Source: Bradyrhizobium sp. URHD0069
GTDB taxonomy: Bacteria > Pseudomonadota > Alphaproteobacteria > Rhizobiales > Xanthobacteraceae
Direction of reading: 5' to 3'
Length of the DNA stretch: 64,000 nt
Assembly (NCBI RefSeq): GCF_000701345.1
Contig: NZ_JNIJ01000026.1
Coordinates: 34,373-98,372 of the forward strand
Shown: positions 53,877-62,260 of the stretch, one piece after another
Position numbering within the stretch: position 1 is the first letter of the stretch
Layout of the letters: every line of letters starts with the position of its first letter
Program-made: the position numbers and the translations under genes
Notes under the pieces: generated by a model
The model's input: only the letters and a program-made list of their open reading frames with translations
The model's database searches: none
What the model was told of the DNA's origin: nothing

Positions 53877-54859
53877 CGCGATCGCGCTCACTTGGACTCA
53901 CTGCCAGGATCTGCCGCCGACTCCTGTGGTCGGTTTGCGCGGGTGCCCTGCTCTCAAGCATAGTAGTCGCAGAGCCTCAGCTTCTTTCTGGACCTCCGCA
54001 AGCCTGGCTTGCGGACGATCAGGAGCCGATCACGCCTATCCCGCCGCCGCCACGCGCCGATCCCCTCAAGCTTGCTCTTGGGGAACGCCTGTTTAGCGAT
54101 GTCCGTTTGTCTGCACATGGCGATCTTTCCTGTTTGTCCTGCCATGACATTCGCACCAACGGAGCCAACGGCCGCAACAGCCGAACGTCACAGGATGGAT
54201 CAACGCCATCGTTCGACACGCTCACCATTTTCAATGCTGCGCTCAACTTCAGGCTGGCCTGGGACGGGCGCTTCCGTACCCTCGAGTCACAAGCCGAGGC
54301 ATCCCTCGAGAATCCCGCCAACATGCACACCAGCACTGCCGAAGTCATTCGTAAGCTGAACGCCGATCCGGGGATGATCAGACAGTTCGACGCTGCCTAT
54401 GGTCATGCGCCGGACCGGGAAAGCTTCCTCGATGCGCTTGTGACCTTTGAAAGCTCCCTGCTCACTCCAGGGAGCCGGTTCGATCGCTGGCTCGAAGGCG
54501 ATGCATCGGCGCTTACTACAACCGAGCTGGACGGGTATCGCATGTTCAAGTCACTCGGATGCAGCTCCTGCCATCAGGGGGTCAACGTCGGGGGCAACTT
54601 GTTCGGGCGGTTGGGAGTGTTCCGCGGGTCGGTTTCCGGTCCAGCCAGGATGCGCGTGCCGAGCCTGCGCAACATCGCGACGACGGCGCCCTATTTCCAT
54701 GATGGCAGCGCGGCAACCCTCGAGGGGGCCGTGCGCCGCATGGCCACGGCGCAGCTGATGCGGAAACTGACCGATGACCAGGTCACGCTGCTGGTGGCAT
54801 TCCTCAACACTCTTACCGGAAATTATCGTGGCAATCCGGTCACTGGAGCGATGCCATGA
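53873..54859 (+). CDS. Di-haem cytochrome c peroxidase/MauG-like protein
   Basis: This 328-residue exported protein has an N-terminal signal (RLLWSVCAGALLSSIVVAEP) and two haem c sites, LSCLSCHD and GCSSCHQG. It also has GERLFSDVRLS near the first site and VPSLRNIATTAPYFHDGS, the conserved distal region of the bacterial di-haem peroxidase/MauG superfamily. It would reduce peroxide or oxidise a partner in the periplasm. It overlaps both neighbours by ATGA, which suggests it is made in step with the sensor kinase. Confidence 0.9.
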   Translation: MTRSRSLGLTARICRRLLWSVCAGALLSSIVVAEPQLLSGPPQAWLADDQEPITPIPPPPRADPLKLALGERLFSDVRLSAHGDLSCLSCHDIRTNGANGRNSRTSQDGSTPSFDTLTIFNAALNFRLAWDGRFRTLESQAEASLENPANMHTSTAEVIRKLNADPGMIRQFDAAYGHAPDRESFLDALVTFESSLLTPGSRFDRWLEGDASALTTTELDGYRMFKSLGCSSCHQGVNVGGNLFGRLGVFRGSVSGPARMRVPSLRNIATTAPYFHDGSAATLEGAVRRMATAQLMRKLTDDQVTLLVAFLNTLTGNYRGNPVTGAMP

Positions 54860-57360
54860 GCATCGCACCGCACGTCGCCAAGTTCGTCTGCCTCGTCGTA
54901 CTGCTCAGCTGGTTCTCGTTGCGCTCAATCAATCCACAGGCTGAGCTCTTCGATCGTGCACTCGCCGAACTCGATCGCTTCCGAATGATCGAGAGCGAGC
55001 TCTACCGGGACATCTTCACCGCCCGCACCGGCATGTTGCGCAACTACGATCCACTGGTGAAACAGATCAAGGCCTTGCGCTCCTCGATCGAGCGGCTGCG
55101 TTCGATCTCCGCCATCGATCACGAGACGATGCAAGCAGTCGACCGGCTGGCCGCGTTGATTGACCGGCAGGAAGGCTTGGTGGAGTTGTTCAAAACCGAA
55201 AACGCCCTCCTTTACAACTCATTGTCGTTTCTCGGACGCTTCAGCGTCCGTTCGATCTCCTCGGATCTAGACCCAGCGATCAGCGCTACCGCTGCTGCGA
55301 TCCTTCACCTGACGCTCGACAGATCGCCGGGAACGGCGCGCGACGTCCATGAGCGCCTCGACGAACTTGACCGGCAGGCCAACCGAACCAGCCAGGAGGA
55401 TTCGGTCGAGGCATTGCTTGCCCATGGACGACTACTGCATACGCTCCTGCCCTCCGTTGACCGCGCGTTGAGCGAGATGCGCGGATTGCCGCAAAAGCAA
55501 AATCAGGACGAGCTTCGCGCCCTGATTCTCAAACGGCAGATTGCGTCGAGGAAGTTGGCGCGCTGGTTCCGCGTGCTGCTCTACGGGACTTCCCTGTTGC
55601 TCGTGGTGTTCCTCATTGACCTCGGCCTCCGCCTCAAGTCGCGCGCCAATGCGCTGCAACGCCGTGCTGCACTGGAGCACGTGATCGCTCAAATATCGAT
55701 GCGCTTCATCAATGCGCGGCCGCAGGATCTCGATGCTGAAATCGACCGGGCGATGGCCGACCTGACGGCTTATAGCGGCGCTGAGCGCGTATATCTTGTG
55801 ATGTCCCGCCTTAGCGGGCCTTCACGGGTTTGGCACCAGCCTGGAAAGAGCGCTCCGCCCGGGTGGCCCGAGCTGGCGTCCGACCTCGCGGCGCGGATCA
55901 AGACCGGCCCCGACGGCGTAGTCCATATCCCCCGGGTCTCTCAAATGCCGCCGGGCGACGAAAAGAATACCTTGGACAGCTTGGGTATTGGCGGATGGGC
56001 ATGCGTGACCAGTACCGACCACGAGGGACGGACGGCCACACTCGGCTTTGACACGGTCGGCAGGCCTTGCCGCATTTCGCATGTTGGCGAGCTCGCCCTT
56101 TTACGTATGGCGCTGGATACGCTTGTTCACGCGGTCGAACGAAATGCGATTGAAAAGGAGCGCAGGCGCCTGGAAGCGCGTTTGCAGCAGGCGCGCCGCA
56201 TGGAGACGATCGGTACCTTCACCAGCGGCATTGCTCACAACTTCAACAACATACTAGGCGGCATTCTCGGCCATTCGGAGGTGATGGAACACCACGTGGG
56301 CTCGGATGCCAAACTCATTGGTAATCTTGACGGAATCCGCCGCAGCGCTGAGCGGGCGCAGGATCTCGTCAGCCAAATCCTGGCTTTCGGTCGCCGTCGC
56401 GATATTCGCCGCAAGCCTCTGAGCATCAGCGCCTTGATCGCCGAGACCGCCTCTATGCTGCAAGTTTCGCTGCCTTCTCACATCGAGCTTGCGATCCATC
56501 AGACGCCGGTCGCGGCGATCGTCCTCGGTGAGCACGCCCAGCTTCAGCAGGTGCTTCTCAACCTGTGCCACAATGCAGCCAACGCGATGGCGAATGGCGG
56601 CCGCATCGAAATCGCAACCGAGCTGCGCCAAGTTTCCGAAGCGATTTCGCTAAGCCAGGACGAACTTGAGCCCGGTCAGTACGTTTGCATAGCCGTTTCC
56701 GACATCGGCAAGGGTATGGACGAACCGACACTGAGACGCATTTTCGAACCTTTCTTCACTACCCGGGCGTCGGGGAACGGCCTGGGCCTCGCGACGGTAC
56801 GCGAGATTGTGCGCGATCATGGTGGAGGCATGAACGTACACAGCAAACCCAACAAGGGAAGCCGATTCGAGGTTTGGCTGCCCCGGGTTACCGCCACCGT
56901 GTCGTTGTCGGAACTAAGTGCAGCCGTGCTTCCCACAGGAAAGGGCGAGGTTGTCATGCTTGTCGCCGGAGACGACGACTGCATGCTGAGAGACGAGGAA
57001 ATGCTTGCAGCGCTCGGATATGAGGCGGTGGGCTTCGCAACCGCTGATGCGGCGCTCGCCGCATGCAAGGCGAACCCGGGACGCTTTGACATGGCGGTCC
57101 TCGGCGAACTCGGATCGCCCGGCCGAACGCTCGAATTGGCAACAGCGTTGCACGCGCTCGTTCCACATCTTCCGATCGTGATCGCCATCAGCTCTGCCAT
57201 TGAGATAAGCGCTGATACACTCATGACGGTGGGACTCGCTGATGTCGTTCGCTGGCCGATAGTTGCCGAAGAGATCGCAGTCACGCTCGCCCAGAACTCG
57301 ACGTGGGACACGGTTATCACACATCCGGAGCAGCATCTGTTGCCGTCACCGACGCAGTGA
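54856..57360 (+). CDS. VirA-like hybrid sensor histidine kinase with degenerate receiver
   Basis: This 834-residue protein has membrane segments near residues 8-25 and 240-260. The periplasmic helical region between them fits a DAHL-type sensor domain. A GAF-like region follows at about 270-430. The phosphoacceptor is His461 (TSGIAHNFNNILGG), with N-box CHNAANAM at about 571-578, G1 DIGKGMDEP and G2 GNGLGLATVRE. The C-terminal receiver (about 695-820) has Gly750 where the phosphoacceptor Asp should be (MAVLGELGSPG), so it cannot be phosphorylated in the usual way. It overlaps the di-haem gene (ATGA). Confidence 0.9.
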   Translation: MSIAPHVAKFVCLVVLLSWFSLRSINPQAELFDRALAELDRFRMIESELYRDIFTARTGMLRNYDPLVKQIKALRSSIERLRSISAIDHETMQAVDRLAALIDRQEGLVELFKTENALLYNSLSFLGRFSVRSISSDLDPAISATAAAILHLTLDRSPGTARDVHERLDELDRQANRTSQEDSVEALLAHGRLLHTLLPSVDRALSEMRGLPQKQNQDELRALILKRQIASRKLARWFRVLLYGTSLLLVVFLIDLGLRLKSRANALQRRAALEHVIAQISMRFINARPQDLDAEIDRAMADLTAYSGAERVYLVMSRLSGPSRVWHQPGKSAPPGWPELASDLAARIKTGPDGVVHIPRVSQMPPGDEKNTLDSLGIGGWACVTSTDHEGRTATLGFDTVGRPCRISHVGELALLRMALDTLVHAVERNAIEKERRRLEARLQQARRMETIGTFTSGIAHNFNNILGGILGHSEVMEHHVGSDAKLIGNLDGIRRSAERAQDLVSQILAFGRRRDIRRKPLSISALIAETASMLQVSLPSHIELAIHQTPVAAIVLGEHAQLQQVLLNLCHNAANAMANGGRIEIATELRQVSEAISLSQDELEPGQYVCIAVSDIGKGMDEPTLRRIFEPFFTTRASGNGLGLATVREIVRDHGGGMNVHSKPNKGSRFEVWLPRVTATVSLSELSAAVLPTGKGEVVMLVAGDDDCMLRDEEMLAALGYEAVGFATADAALAACKANPGRFDMAVLGELGSPGRTLELATALHALVPHLPIVIAISSAIEISADTLMTVGLADVVRWPIVAEEIAVTLAQNSTWDTVITHPEQHLLPSPTQ

Positions 57361-57486
57361 TCCGAGCGATCTGTGGCGGCAACAAGATCCGAGCATTTCC
57401 GATGTAACCACATCTCCACACGGAGAGATCAAGTCGTAACAGCAAAGGGCGAAATTTACTCCGGTCATCAGTCGCGGAGTATCAAG

Positions 57487-57675
57487 ATGGACAACAGCTC
57501 TCTCGATGTATCCCTCCGAAGCATCTCTTCGCCGTGGATTTACTGGAGAAACGAATGTGAGATCCAACGAGCCGTCCGTGCGCTGACTGAGTTCGAGGAT
57601 CAGACGCTGCGCGACATGGGTATACCAGATCGTTCCCAAATCGAGTTCACCGTTCGGTTTTGCCGCGAGTGCTGA
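57487..57675 (+). CDS. Small DUF1127-domain protein
   Basis: This 62-residue protein starts at ATG 57487 behind CGGAG. It ends with ALTEFEDQTLRDMGIPDRSQIE, the DUF1127 signature shared with the C-terminus of the 53163-53876 protein. DUF1127 proteins in alphaproteobacteria have been linked to RNA turnover and phosphate/carbon metabolism. It lies 126 nt after the sensor kinase. Confidence 0.75.
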   Translation: MDNSSLDVSLRSISSPWIYWRNECEIQRAVRALTEFEDQTLRDMGIPDRSQIEFTVRFCREC

Positions 57676-57765
57676 CGTCTCAAAGCGACCGTTGCGGCGG
57701 TACTGCTTACGATCTTGCCTCGCGCCGGTACGGTCACGAACTTGCAGTGAGGTCGATCTGTAGGG

Positions 57766-58378
57766 CTATTGCTCGGCAAGGAAACGCTGGATCGCATCGT
57801 TGAACGAGGCGGGATCCTGTATGAAGGCAAAATGGCTGACGTTGGCGAGGAACAGCAGCCGTGCGCCTGGAATCGTGGCTGCAATATATTCGGTGTGCTC
57901 GCGCTTGATGCCTTCGTCGTGCTCGCCATCCACCACCCACACCGGTGTCCGGATGGCGCGGAGCTGTGATACCGCCGTCGCTCCAGCCGATGATGGCCGC
58001 CTTGTCGATCTTTAGATTGTCGAGCAGCGCGATGACGTCATCCGCCATCAGGTCGTAGCCGAACGGCCGCTGGTCGCGCGTGCTGCGCCCGTGACCGCGG
58101 CTGTCTACCAGAATAACGCGGTGCGCCTGCGCCAGCACCCGCGCCTGATCGGCAAGATAGTCGGAGTTGGCGAGCCCTCCATGCAACAGCACCACCGGCG
58201 GGCCGGCGCCGACCTCAACATGATACAGCCGGATGCCGTTGATTTCGGTGCGGTCGGCGTGACCACCTGCGACCGGAGTCGGCGTCGGCGGCAATGTCTT
58301 CCATAACTCTTCCGCAGCGGCGTAGCGCAGCGGCAACGTCACCAACAACAGAGCAACTAAAAGACGGAAGCTCTTCAC
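57766..58378 (-). pseudogene. Exported alpha/beta hydrolase with an internal deletion
   Basis: From GTG 58378 there is a signal peptide (LLVALLLVTLPLRYAAAEE). The alpha/beta hydrolase N-terminal half follows, with oxyanion HGGLANSD, VDSRGHGRS, and the nucleophile elbow IIGWSDGG. Directly after it the frame changes to the family C-terminus: RTPVWVVDGEHDEGIK (acid) and NVSHFAFIQDP (His), ending at 57766. About 80-90 residues between are missing. It therefore cannot fold normally. Confidence 0.82.
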
Positions 58379-58510
58379 TTGGTGCCCTCCTGTTCACCGA
58401 ACATGAGGATGCGAAACGCGATGGCTGATTGCCGCGGAGTTCATCGCGACTGCCTTTCTTACGCTCGTCTCACGCGATCTTTGGCGCGCGCTTAATCAGG
58501 CCGCCGCAGA

Positions 58511-58771
58511 TCAGCCGCCGCCAAACTTGGATGGATCATCGTAGGAAGGGGGATCATCGTGGTAGGTACGCACACCACCCGGAACCGTGTCGTCGCGGTA
58601 GATCCGCGCACCACCCGGAACCGCGTCGCTTGGGAGCATACCGAAGCTCGAGGTCACGGCATGGCTGGGACGAACGACGACATGTCGCGATTTGGAAGAA
58701 TGCCCTCTTGGGGCGGCGCTCGCAGAAGCACAAAGAGCGATCAAAAGGCCCAAAGCCAGAACAGAACGCAT
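58511..58771 (-). CDS. Small secreted protein, paralogue of 39694-39936
   Basis: This 86-residue protein starts at ATG 58771 behind TTGGAG. Its signal peptide is MRSVLALGLLIALCASASA. The mature part contains RHVVVRPSHA, an internal near-repeat (VPGGARIYRDDT and VPGGVRTYHDD), and ends YDDPSKFGGG. It is probably an envelope protein of unknown role. Confidence 0.6.
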   Translation of the reverse strand: MRSVLALGLLIALCASASAAPRGHSSKSRHVVVRPSHAVTSSFGMLPSDAVPGGARIYRDDTVPGGVRTYHDDPPSYDDPSKFGGG

Positions 58772-58865
58772 CGCATTTTCTCCAAGCGACCCATCTCCGT
58801 TCTTACGTGGCGCGTAAGCCTGTACCGCAGCAATCTGTAACAGCTCCAAGATTGCTCAAATCAAA

Positions 58866-58963
58866 TCGGGGTGATCATGTCGGGGTGATCATGCGGCGTG
58901 CCGTAAAACCACCCCGAAGCCGTTGCTTCACACCAAGGCTTCACACCAAAGCTTCACACCGCT
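58866..58963. repeat. Two short tandem repeats in an otherwise empty region
   Basis: TCGGGGTGATCATG occurs twice head to tail (58866-58893). GCTTCACACCAAG occurs in three tandem 13-nt units (58925-58963), the last diverged. The surrounding stretch 58772-59229 shows no gene. Confidence 0.8.
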
Positions 58964-59229
58964 CCGCGCGAGACCAGGCGCGCGGCCAGGTGCAAATGCC
59001 TCGCACCTCTCCTGACCTAGCCCAGGCGATTGATGAGCACGATCTAGCTCATTTGAAGCCAGTCTGGCTGGCCGAAGTGGTCGATTCGCGGTGTGCCGTT
59101 GCGAGGCGTCGCACCGGGCTTACGGGCAACGAAATACCCAAGGCGACGATTTTCTGGCGCCGCCTATTTTCGCATAAACATTGTTTTCAGCAGCATTGTT
59201 TTCAGCCCTGGCGCCCGCCTCCCTTCAAC

Positions 59230-59484
59230 TCAGTACCCGCCAGTCTCGCAAGGGATATTGCCACCACCCCAGGGTTCTGTAGCAAATGCGCCGACGCGCG
59301 GCGCCGGAATGCAGGCTCCGCCATAAATATCTCCACGATAAACATAACGAGCCGTGGGAGGGACGCTCGCATAGGCGTTTTCAGCGGCGTGCCGCCTGGC
59401 TGCGTAATTTTCGCGAGCCATGGCGGGCGTTGCCAGCATGGCGGTGGCGATCAATCCGACTGACAAGAGCTTGATTGGCGTCAT
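59230..59484 (-). CDS. Small secreted protein of unknown function
   Basis: This 84-residue protein starts at ATG 59484 behind AGGAGA. Its signal peptide is KLLSVGLIATAMLATPAMAREN. The mature part (AENAYASVPPTARYVYRGDI, then CIPAPRVGAFATEPWGGGNIPCE) has two cysteines that could form a disulfide. It resembles other short exported proteins of this genus. It is monocistronic. Confidence 0.6.
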   Translation of the reverse strand: MTPIKLLSVGLIATAMLATPAMARENYAARRHAAENAYASVPPTARYVYRGDIYGGACIPAPRVGAFATEPWGGGNIPCETGGY

Positions 59485-59940
59485 AAAACTTCTCCTTTAC
59501 GTGAAGCAAGCCAAAGACGTTTGGCCGTACTCACGACATGTGGATAGCTGCGGGAATTTTTAAACGCCACATCTGCTCACGATCATTCAACGCGTCGTGA
59601 GAGTTTGCAACGACGTGGTCCGTCACGCCGCCACGTGCGACACGCGTCAGCGCCCCTGACAATTTTGTCCGTCACCCCAAAAAGACTTTTGCAACGGCAT
59701 CCCCCTCATCACCGACGTTCGCTAGGAGGATCGGCAGGTCCGTTCGTGCCAAGAGTGACATTCCAGGACGATTGGTACCAATCCAATATACCGGCCAGCC
59801 TACTTCGTGCAGATCGACGATAGCACGACGACGTCAATGCCGTGCAGGCGCCGCGAACAGTCCGAGAAAACTTTGTCGGAATGACTCGGCCCGCTTTGTC
59901 GGAATGAGGAACCCGGCCTCGCCTAAGCAGCTGAAAACAT
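59485..59940. other. Intergenic stretch left of the tRNA-Gly fragment
   Basis: No credible gene. CTTTGTCGGAATGA occurs twice near 59872-59907. A partial frame near 59756 may be a fragment of an unknown gene. Confidence 0.4.
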
Positions 59941-59984
59941 TGGAGCGGGTGAAGGGAATCGAACCCTCGTATTCAGCTTGGAAG
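59941..59984 (-). repeat. 3' fragment of tRNA-Gly(UCC), probable island attachment site
   Basis: On the minus strand the sequence reads TTCCAA (anticodon loop), GCTGA (stem), the T-arm GAGGG-TTCGATT-CCCTT, acceptor CACCCGC and T-CCA. The 5' half of the tRNA is missing and unrelated DNA joins at the anticodon loop, the normal crossover point of tRNA-targeting integrases. Its orientation places the island on the right. The intact tRNA is not in the window. Confidence 0.8.
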
Positions 59985-60199
59985 GGTTTCGGCGGCTGAA
60001 TACTTTCAACGCTCATTCGGACAAAAAACCTATTTCCACGCACTGATCGCAAAAGCATTTTTCGCTTGGTCCGAACGTCGGCGCAACCGTGACCGGCAAT
60101 CACGGTGACGCGAGGGTTTTCGGGATCGCTCATCGCCGAGCGAGCGCGATCCGTCCGATTACGGGGCCATGCGGTGCCGTTCAGCAAGGATCGGAAAAC

Positions 60200-60598
60200 G
60201 TGATCCGCCGCCGCGTGAATCATCGCGGCTGGCAGCGCGAATTTGATGATCCGATCCCGCTGCCCGACGGCCGAATGCTGCTCACCCTGCATGACGCCGC
60301 GACCTACATCACCAACCTGCCGAAAAAGGAGTGGGCCCTGCCGAAATGGCAGGCCGCGATCGAGGCGCTGATGTTGGTGGCTGATCTAGGGGGTCCGACA
60401 ATGTTCGCCCGGAATGGCATGATGCGCGCATTGAACCGGTATCATGTTCGGGAGTTTGATCCGTCGCGCAAGGAACATCACTGGGGGGGCGGAGAAAGCT
60501 CAAGAGAGACCAATGACGGTTTGGGTTTACGTCGACACCAGCAAGCAGGTCGGCGACCGCGAGCACCTAAAGGTCTTTGCGAGCGAGGACGCTGCTGA
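60200..60598 (+). CDS. DUF982-like protein, copy 1, 3' end frameshifted
   Basis: This protein of about 132 residues starts at GTG 60200 (AAGGA site). The core reads WQREFDDPIPLPDGRMLLTL, YITNLPKKEWALPKWQAAIEALM and GPTMFARNGMMRALNRYHVREFDPSRK, which fits small DUF982-like rhizobial proteins. It matches 62261-62764 closely. In copy 2 the end is HWGRRKLARDR-stop; here a run of seven G at 60483-60489 shifts the frame, so the native stop (near 60516) is missed. In the native frame it would overlap the next start by ATGA. Confidence 0.65.
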   Translation: MIRRRVNHRGWQREFDDPIPLPDGRMLLTLHDAATYITNLPKKEWALPKWQAAIEALMLVADLGGPTMFARNGMMRALNRYHVREFDPSRKEHHWGGGESSRETNDGLGLRRHQQAGRRPRAPKGLCERGRC

Positions 60599-60659
60599 GA
60601 CATGGCTTACGGAAAACGACCCGGAGGGCGTCGCGTTCGAATATGAGGTTCTGGAGTGA
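60513..60659 (+). CDS. Small conserved protein, cassette partner, copy 1
   Basis: This 48-residue protein (MTVWVYVDTSKQVGDREHLK, then VFASEDAAETWLTENDPEGVAFEYEVLE) has a compact alpha/beta look. Its near-copy is at 62761-62949. Both start in an ATGA overlap with a DUF982-like gene, so the two proteins are probably made together. Function is unknown. Confidence 0.7.
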   Translation: MTVWVYVDTSKQVGDREHLKVFASEDAAETWLTENDPEGVAFEYEVLE

Positions 60660-60824
60660 ACCACACCGGCCGCCGGGTGCATGCCACCATCACGGCGCGG
60701 TGCCGGATTTCTGCATGCAGACCTGGCACGGCGGTTTTCAACAAACAGCTTGTGGAACTGCGACGTCAGCTCGCAAGCTGTAGCGGCTTGCCGGTACCGC
60801 CCGGCCGGGGGCATTCTGCGCGGC

Positions 60825-61238
60825 ATGGGCACCAAGTCACGCGAGACGATCTACGGCGCATCGGTCAGGGCATCGGCGGAGCGCGCCGCTGAAGCGCGCA
60901 AGGTCGCTGATCGGCTCGCCTGTGAAGCCTGGAACAAGCGCATGCTCGGTTTTCAGGGACCGGCCCAGCCCTCCCCGGCACTGGGTGACGCGCTGAACAC
61001 CAGCTACCTGTATCTTGAGGTGAAATGCCTTGGCTGCAGCACGCATCAAACGGTCCCGTTGAATATCGTGCGTCGGCCGAAGACGACGCCCATCCATGAA
61101 CTGGAGCGATACATGCGTTGCCGCCAGTGCTCCGAAGTCCGGGGCTATCCCTACAAGCGGAGCCATCTGGTCGCGCTGCGCACGACCAGGATCACGGCGA
61201 GCGATCCGCCCTCGACGTGGTGGCCGGGAGAACGATAG
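60825..61238 (+). CDS. Zinc-ribbon-like protein
   Basis: This 137-residue protein has a helical, charged N-terminal part (ASAERAAEARKVADRLACEAWNKRML). A four-cysteine zinc ribbon follows (EVKCLGCSTHQTV and MRCRQCSEVRGYPYKR). It could bind nucleic acid or protein. Start: ATG 60825, with no strong Shine-Dalgarno. It lies directly before the ASCH gene. Confidence 0.65.
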   Translation: MGTKSRETIYGASVRASAERAAEARKVADRLACEAWNKRMLGFQGPAQPSPALGDALNTSYLYLEVKCLGCSTHQTVPLNIVRRPKTTPIHELERYMRCRQCSEVRGYPYKRSHLVALRTTRITASDPPSTWWPGER

Positions 61239-61243
61239 TGCGC

Positions 61244-61630
61244 ATGGACTGGCAATTACTCGAAACATTTTCATTTGGCGACCATCCAGCACTGGCCGAT
61301 GAACTCGTCGGGCTGGTGCTCGAAGGCAAAAAGCGCGCTACGTGTTGGGCGGTTAGCGAGGGGCTGAAAGGAGCCGCTGTAGGAAAACCCATGGTGGCGC
61401 TCGATGGCAAGAACAGGCCGCGCGTCGTGCTGAAAACGATCGAGCTAACGCAGCGCCAGTTCGATCAAGTCGATGAGGCATTTGCCTATGACGAAGGTGA
61501 AGGCGATCGGTCACTCGCGTATTGGCGCGAAGCACACAAGCGCTATTTCACGCGGGCTGGTCTATTTGAGCCGCAGATGATGCTTTGGTGCGAGCGCTTC
61601 CGAGTGGAGCATGTGATCGAGCGGTACTGA
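61244..61630 (+). CDS. ASCH-domain protein
   Basis: This 128-residue protein has the ASCH pattern (FGDHPALADELVGLVLEGKKRATCWAV, then GKPMVALDGKNRPRVVLKTIELTQRQFDQVDEAFAYDEGEGDRS). The conserved GKKRAT is the RNA/ligand-binding loop, and WREAHKRYF ends the fold. ASCH proteins bind RNA or act as nucleoside amidohydrolases or ribonucleases. It stands 4 nt before the SRAP gene, which suggests co-transcription. Confidence 0.82.
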   Translation: MDWQLLETFSFGDHPALADELVGLVLEGKKRATCWAVSEGLKGAAVGKPMVALDGKNRPRVVLKTIELTQRQFDQVDEAFAYDEGEGDRSLAYWREAHKRYFTRAGLFEPQMMLWCERFRVEHVIERY

Positions 61631-61633
61631 CAA

Positions 61634-62248
61634 ATGTGCAATCTCTACAGCATCACGACGAACCAAGCGGCCATCGCTGCGCTGTTCCGCGTGGTCAACC
61701 GCTACGTTGGCAACCTGCCGCCGATGCCCGGCGTGTTTCCCGATTATCCCGCGCCCGTGGTCCGCAATTCCGGTGCCGAACGCGAGATGGTGCTGATGCG
61801 CTGGGGCATGCCGCCGCCTCCGAGAACCGGCGGACCGCCGGTGACCAACATCCGCAATACCACTTCCCCTCACTGGCGCGGGTGGCTGAGGCCGGAAAGC
61901 CGGTGCCTGGTCCCGGCAAACAGTTTCGCGGAATACGCGCCAGAACCCAATCCTGAGACCAAGAAAAAGGACGTGGTCTGGTTCGCGCTCAATGACGACC
62001 GGCCGCTGTTCGCCTTCGGCGGCATTTGGACCGAGTTCAAAGGCGACCGAGGCACCAAATCAAAACCGATTTCGGGCCCGCATCTTGTCTATGGTTTTCT
62101 GACGACGTCGCCGAATGCCATCGTCGAGCCGATCCACCCGAAGGCGATGCCGGTGATTTTGACGACCGATGAAGAACGGTACGTATGGATGCGCGCGCCG
62201 TGGGATGAAGCGAAGGCACTGCAGCGCCCTTGCCCGACGATGCCCTGA
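61634..62248 (+). CDS. SRAP (SOS-response-associated peptidase) family protein, YedK/HMCES-like
   Basis: This 204-residue protein starts MCNLYS, so Cys2 becomes the N-terminal catalytic residue that crosslinks abasic sites in single-stranded DNA. Family motifs follow: MRWGMPPP, NIRNT, RCLVPANSFAEYAP (Glu), FAFGGIWTEF and the His region EPIHPKAMPVIL. It protects or repairs abasic DNA. SRAP genes are often close to SOS or phage functions. It is slightly shorter than usual (about 220-250). Confidence 0.88.
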   Translation: MCNLYSITTNQAAIAALFRVVNRYVGNLPPMPGVFPDYPAPVVRNSGAEREMVLMRWGMPPPPRTGGPPVTNIRNTTSPHWRGWLRPESRCLVPANSFAEYAPEPNPETKKKDVVWFALNDDRPLFAFGGIWTEFKGDRGTKSKPISGPHLVYGFLTTSPNAIVEPIHPKAMPVILTTDEERYVWMRAPWDEAKALQRPCPTMP

Positions 62249-62260
62249 GCTGGTTTCCCG

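Noticed and set aside
58866..58963. CRISPR-like repeats
   Set aside because: Units are only 13-14 nt with no spacers and no cas genes. They are ordinary tandem repeats.
59772..59999. 75-codon frame ending in VKGIEPSYSAWK
   Set aside because: The recognisable end is a translation of the tRNA-Gly fragment in antisense, a frequent false protein.
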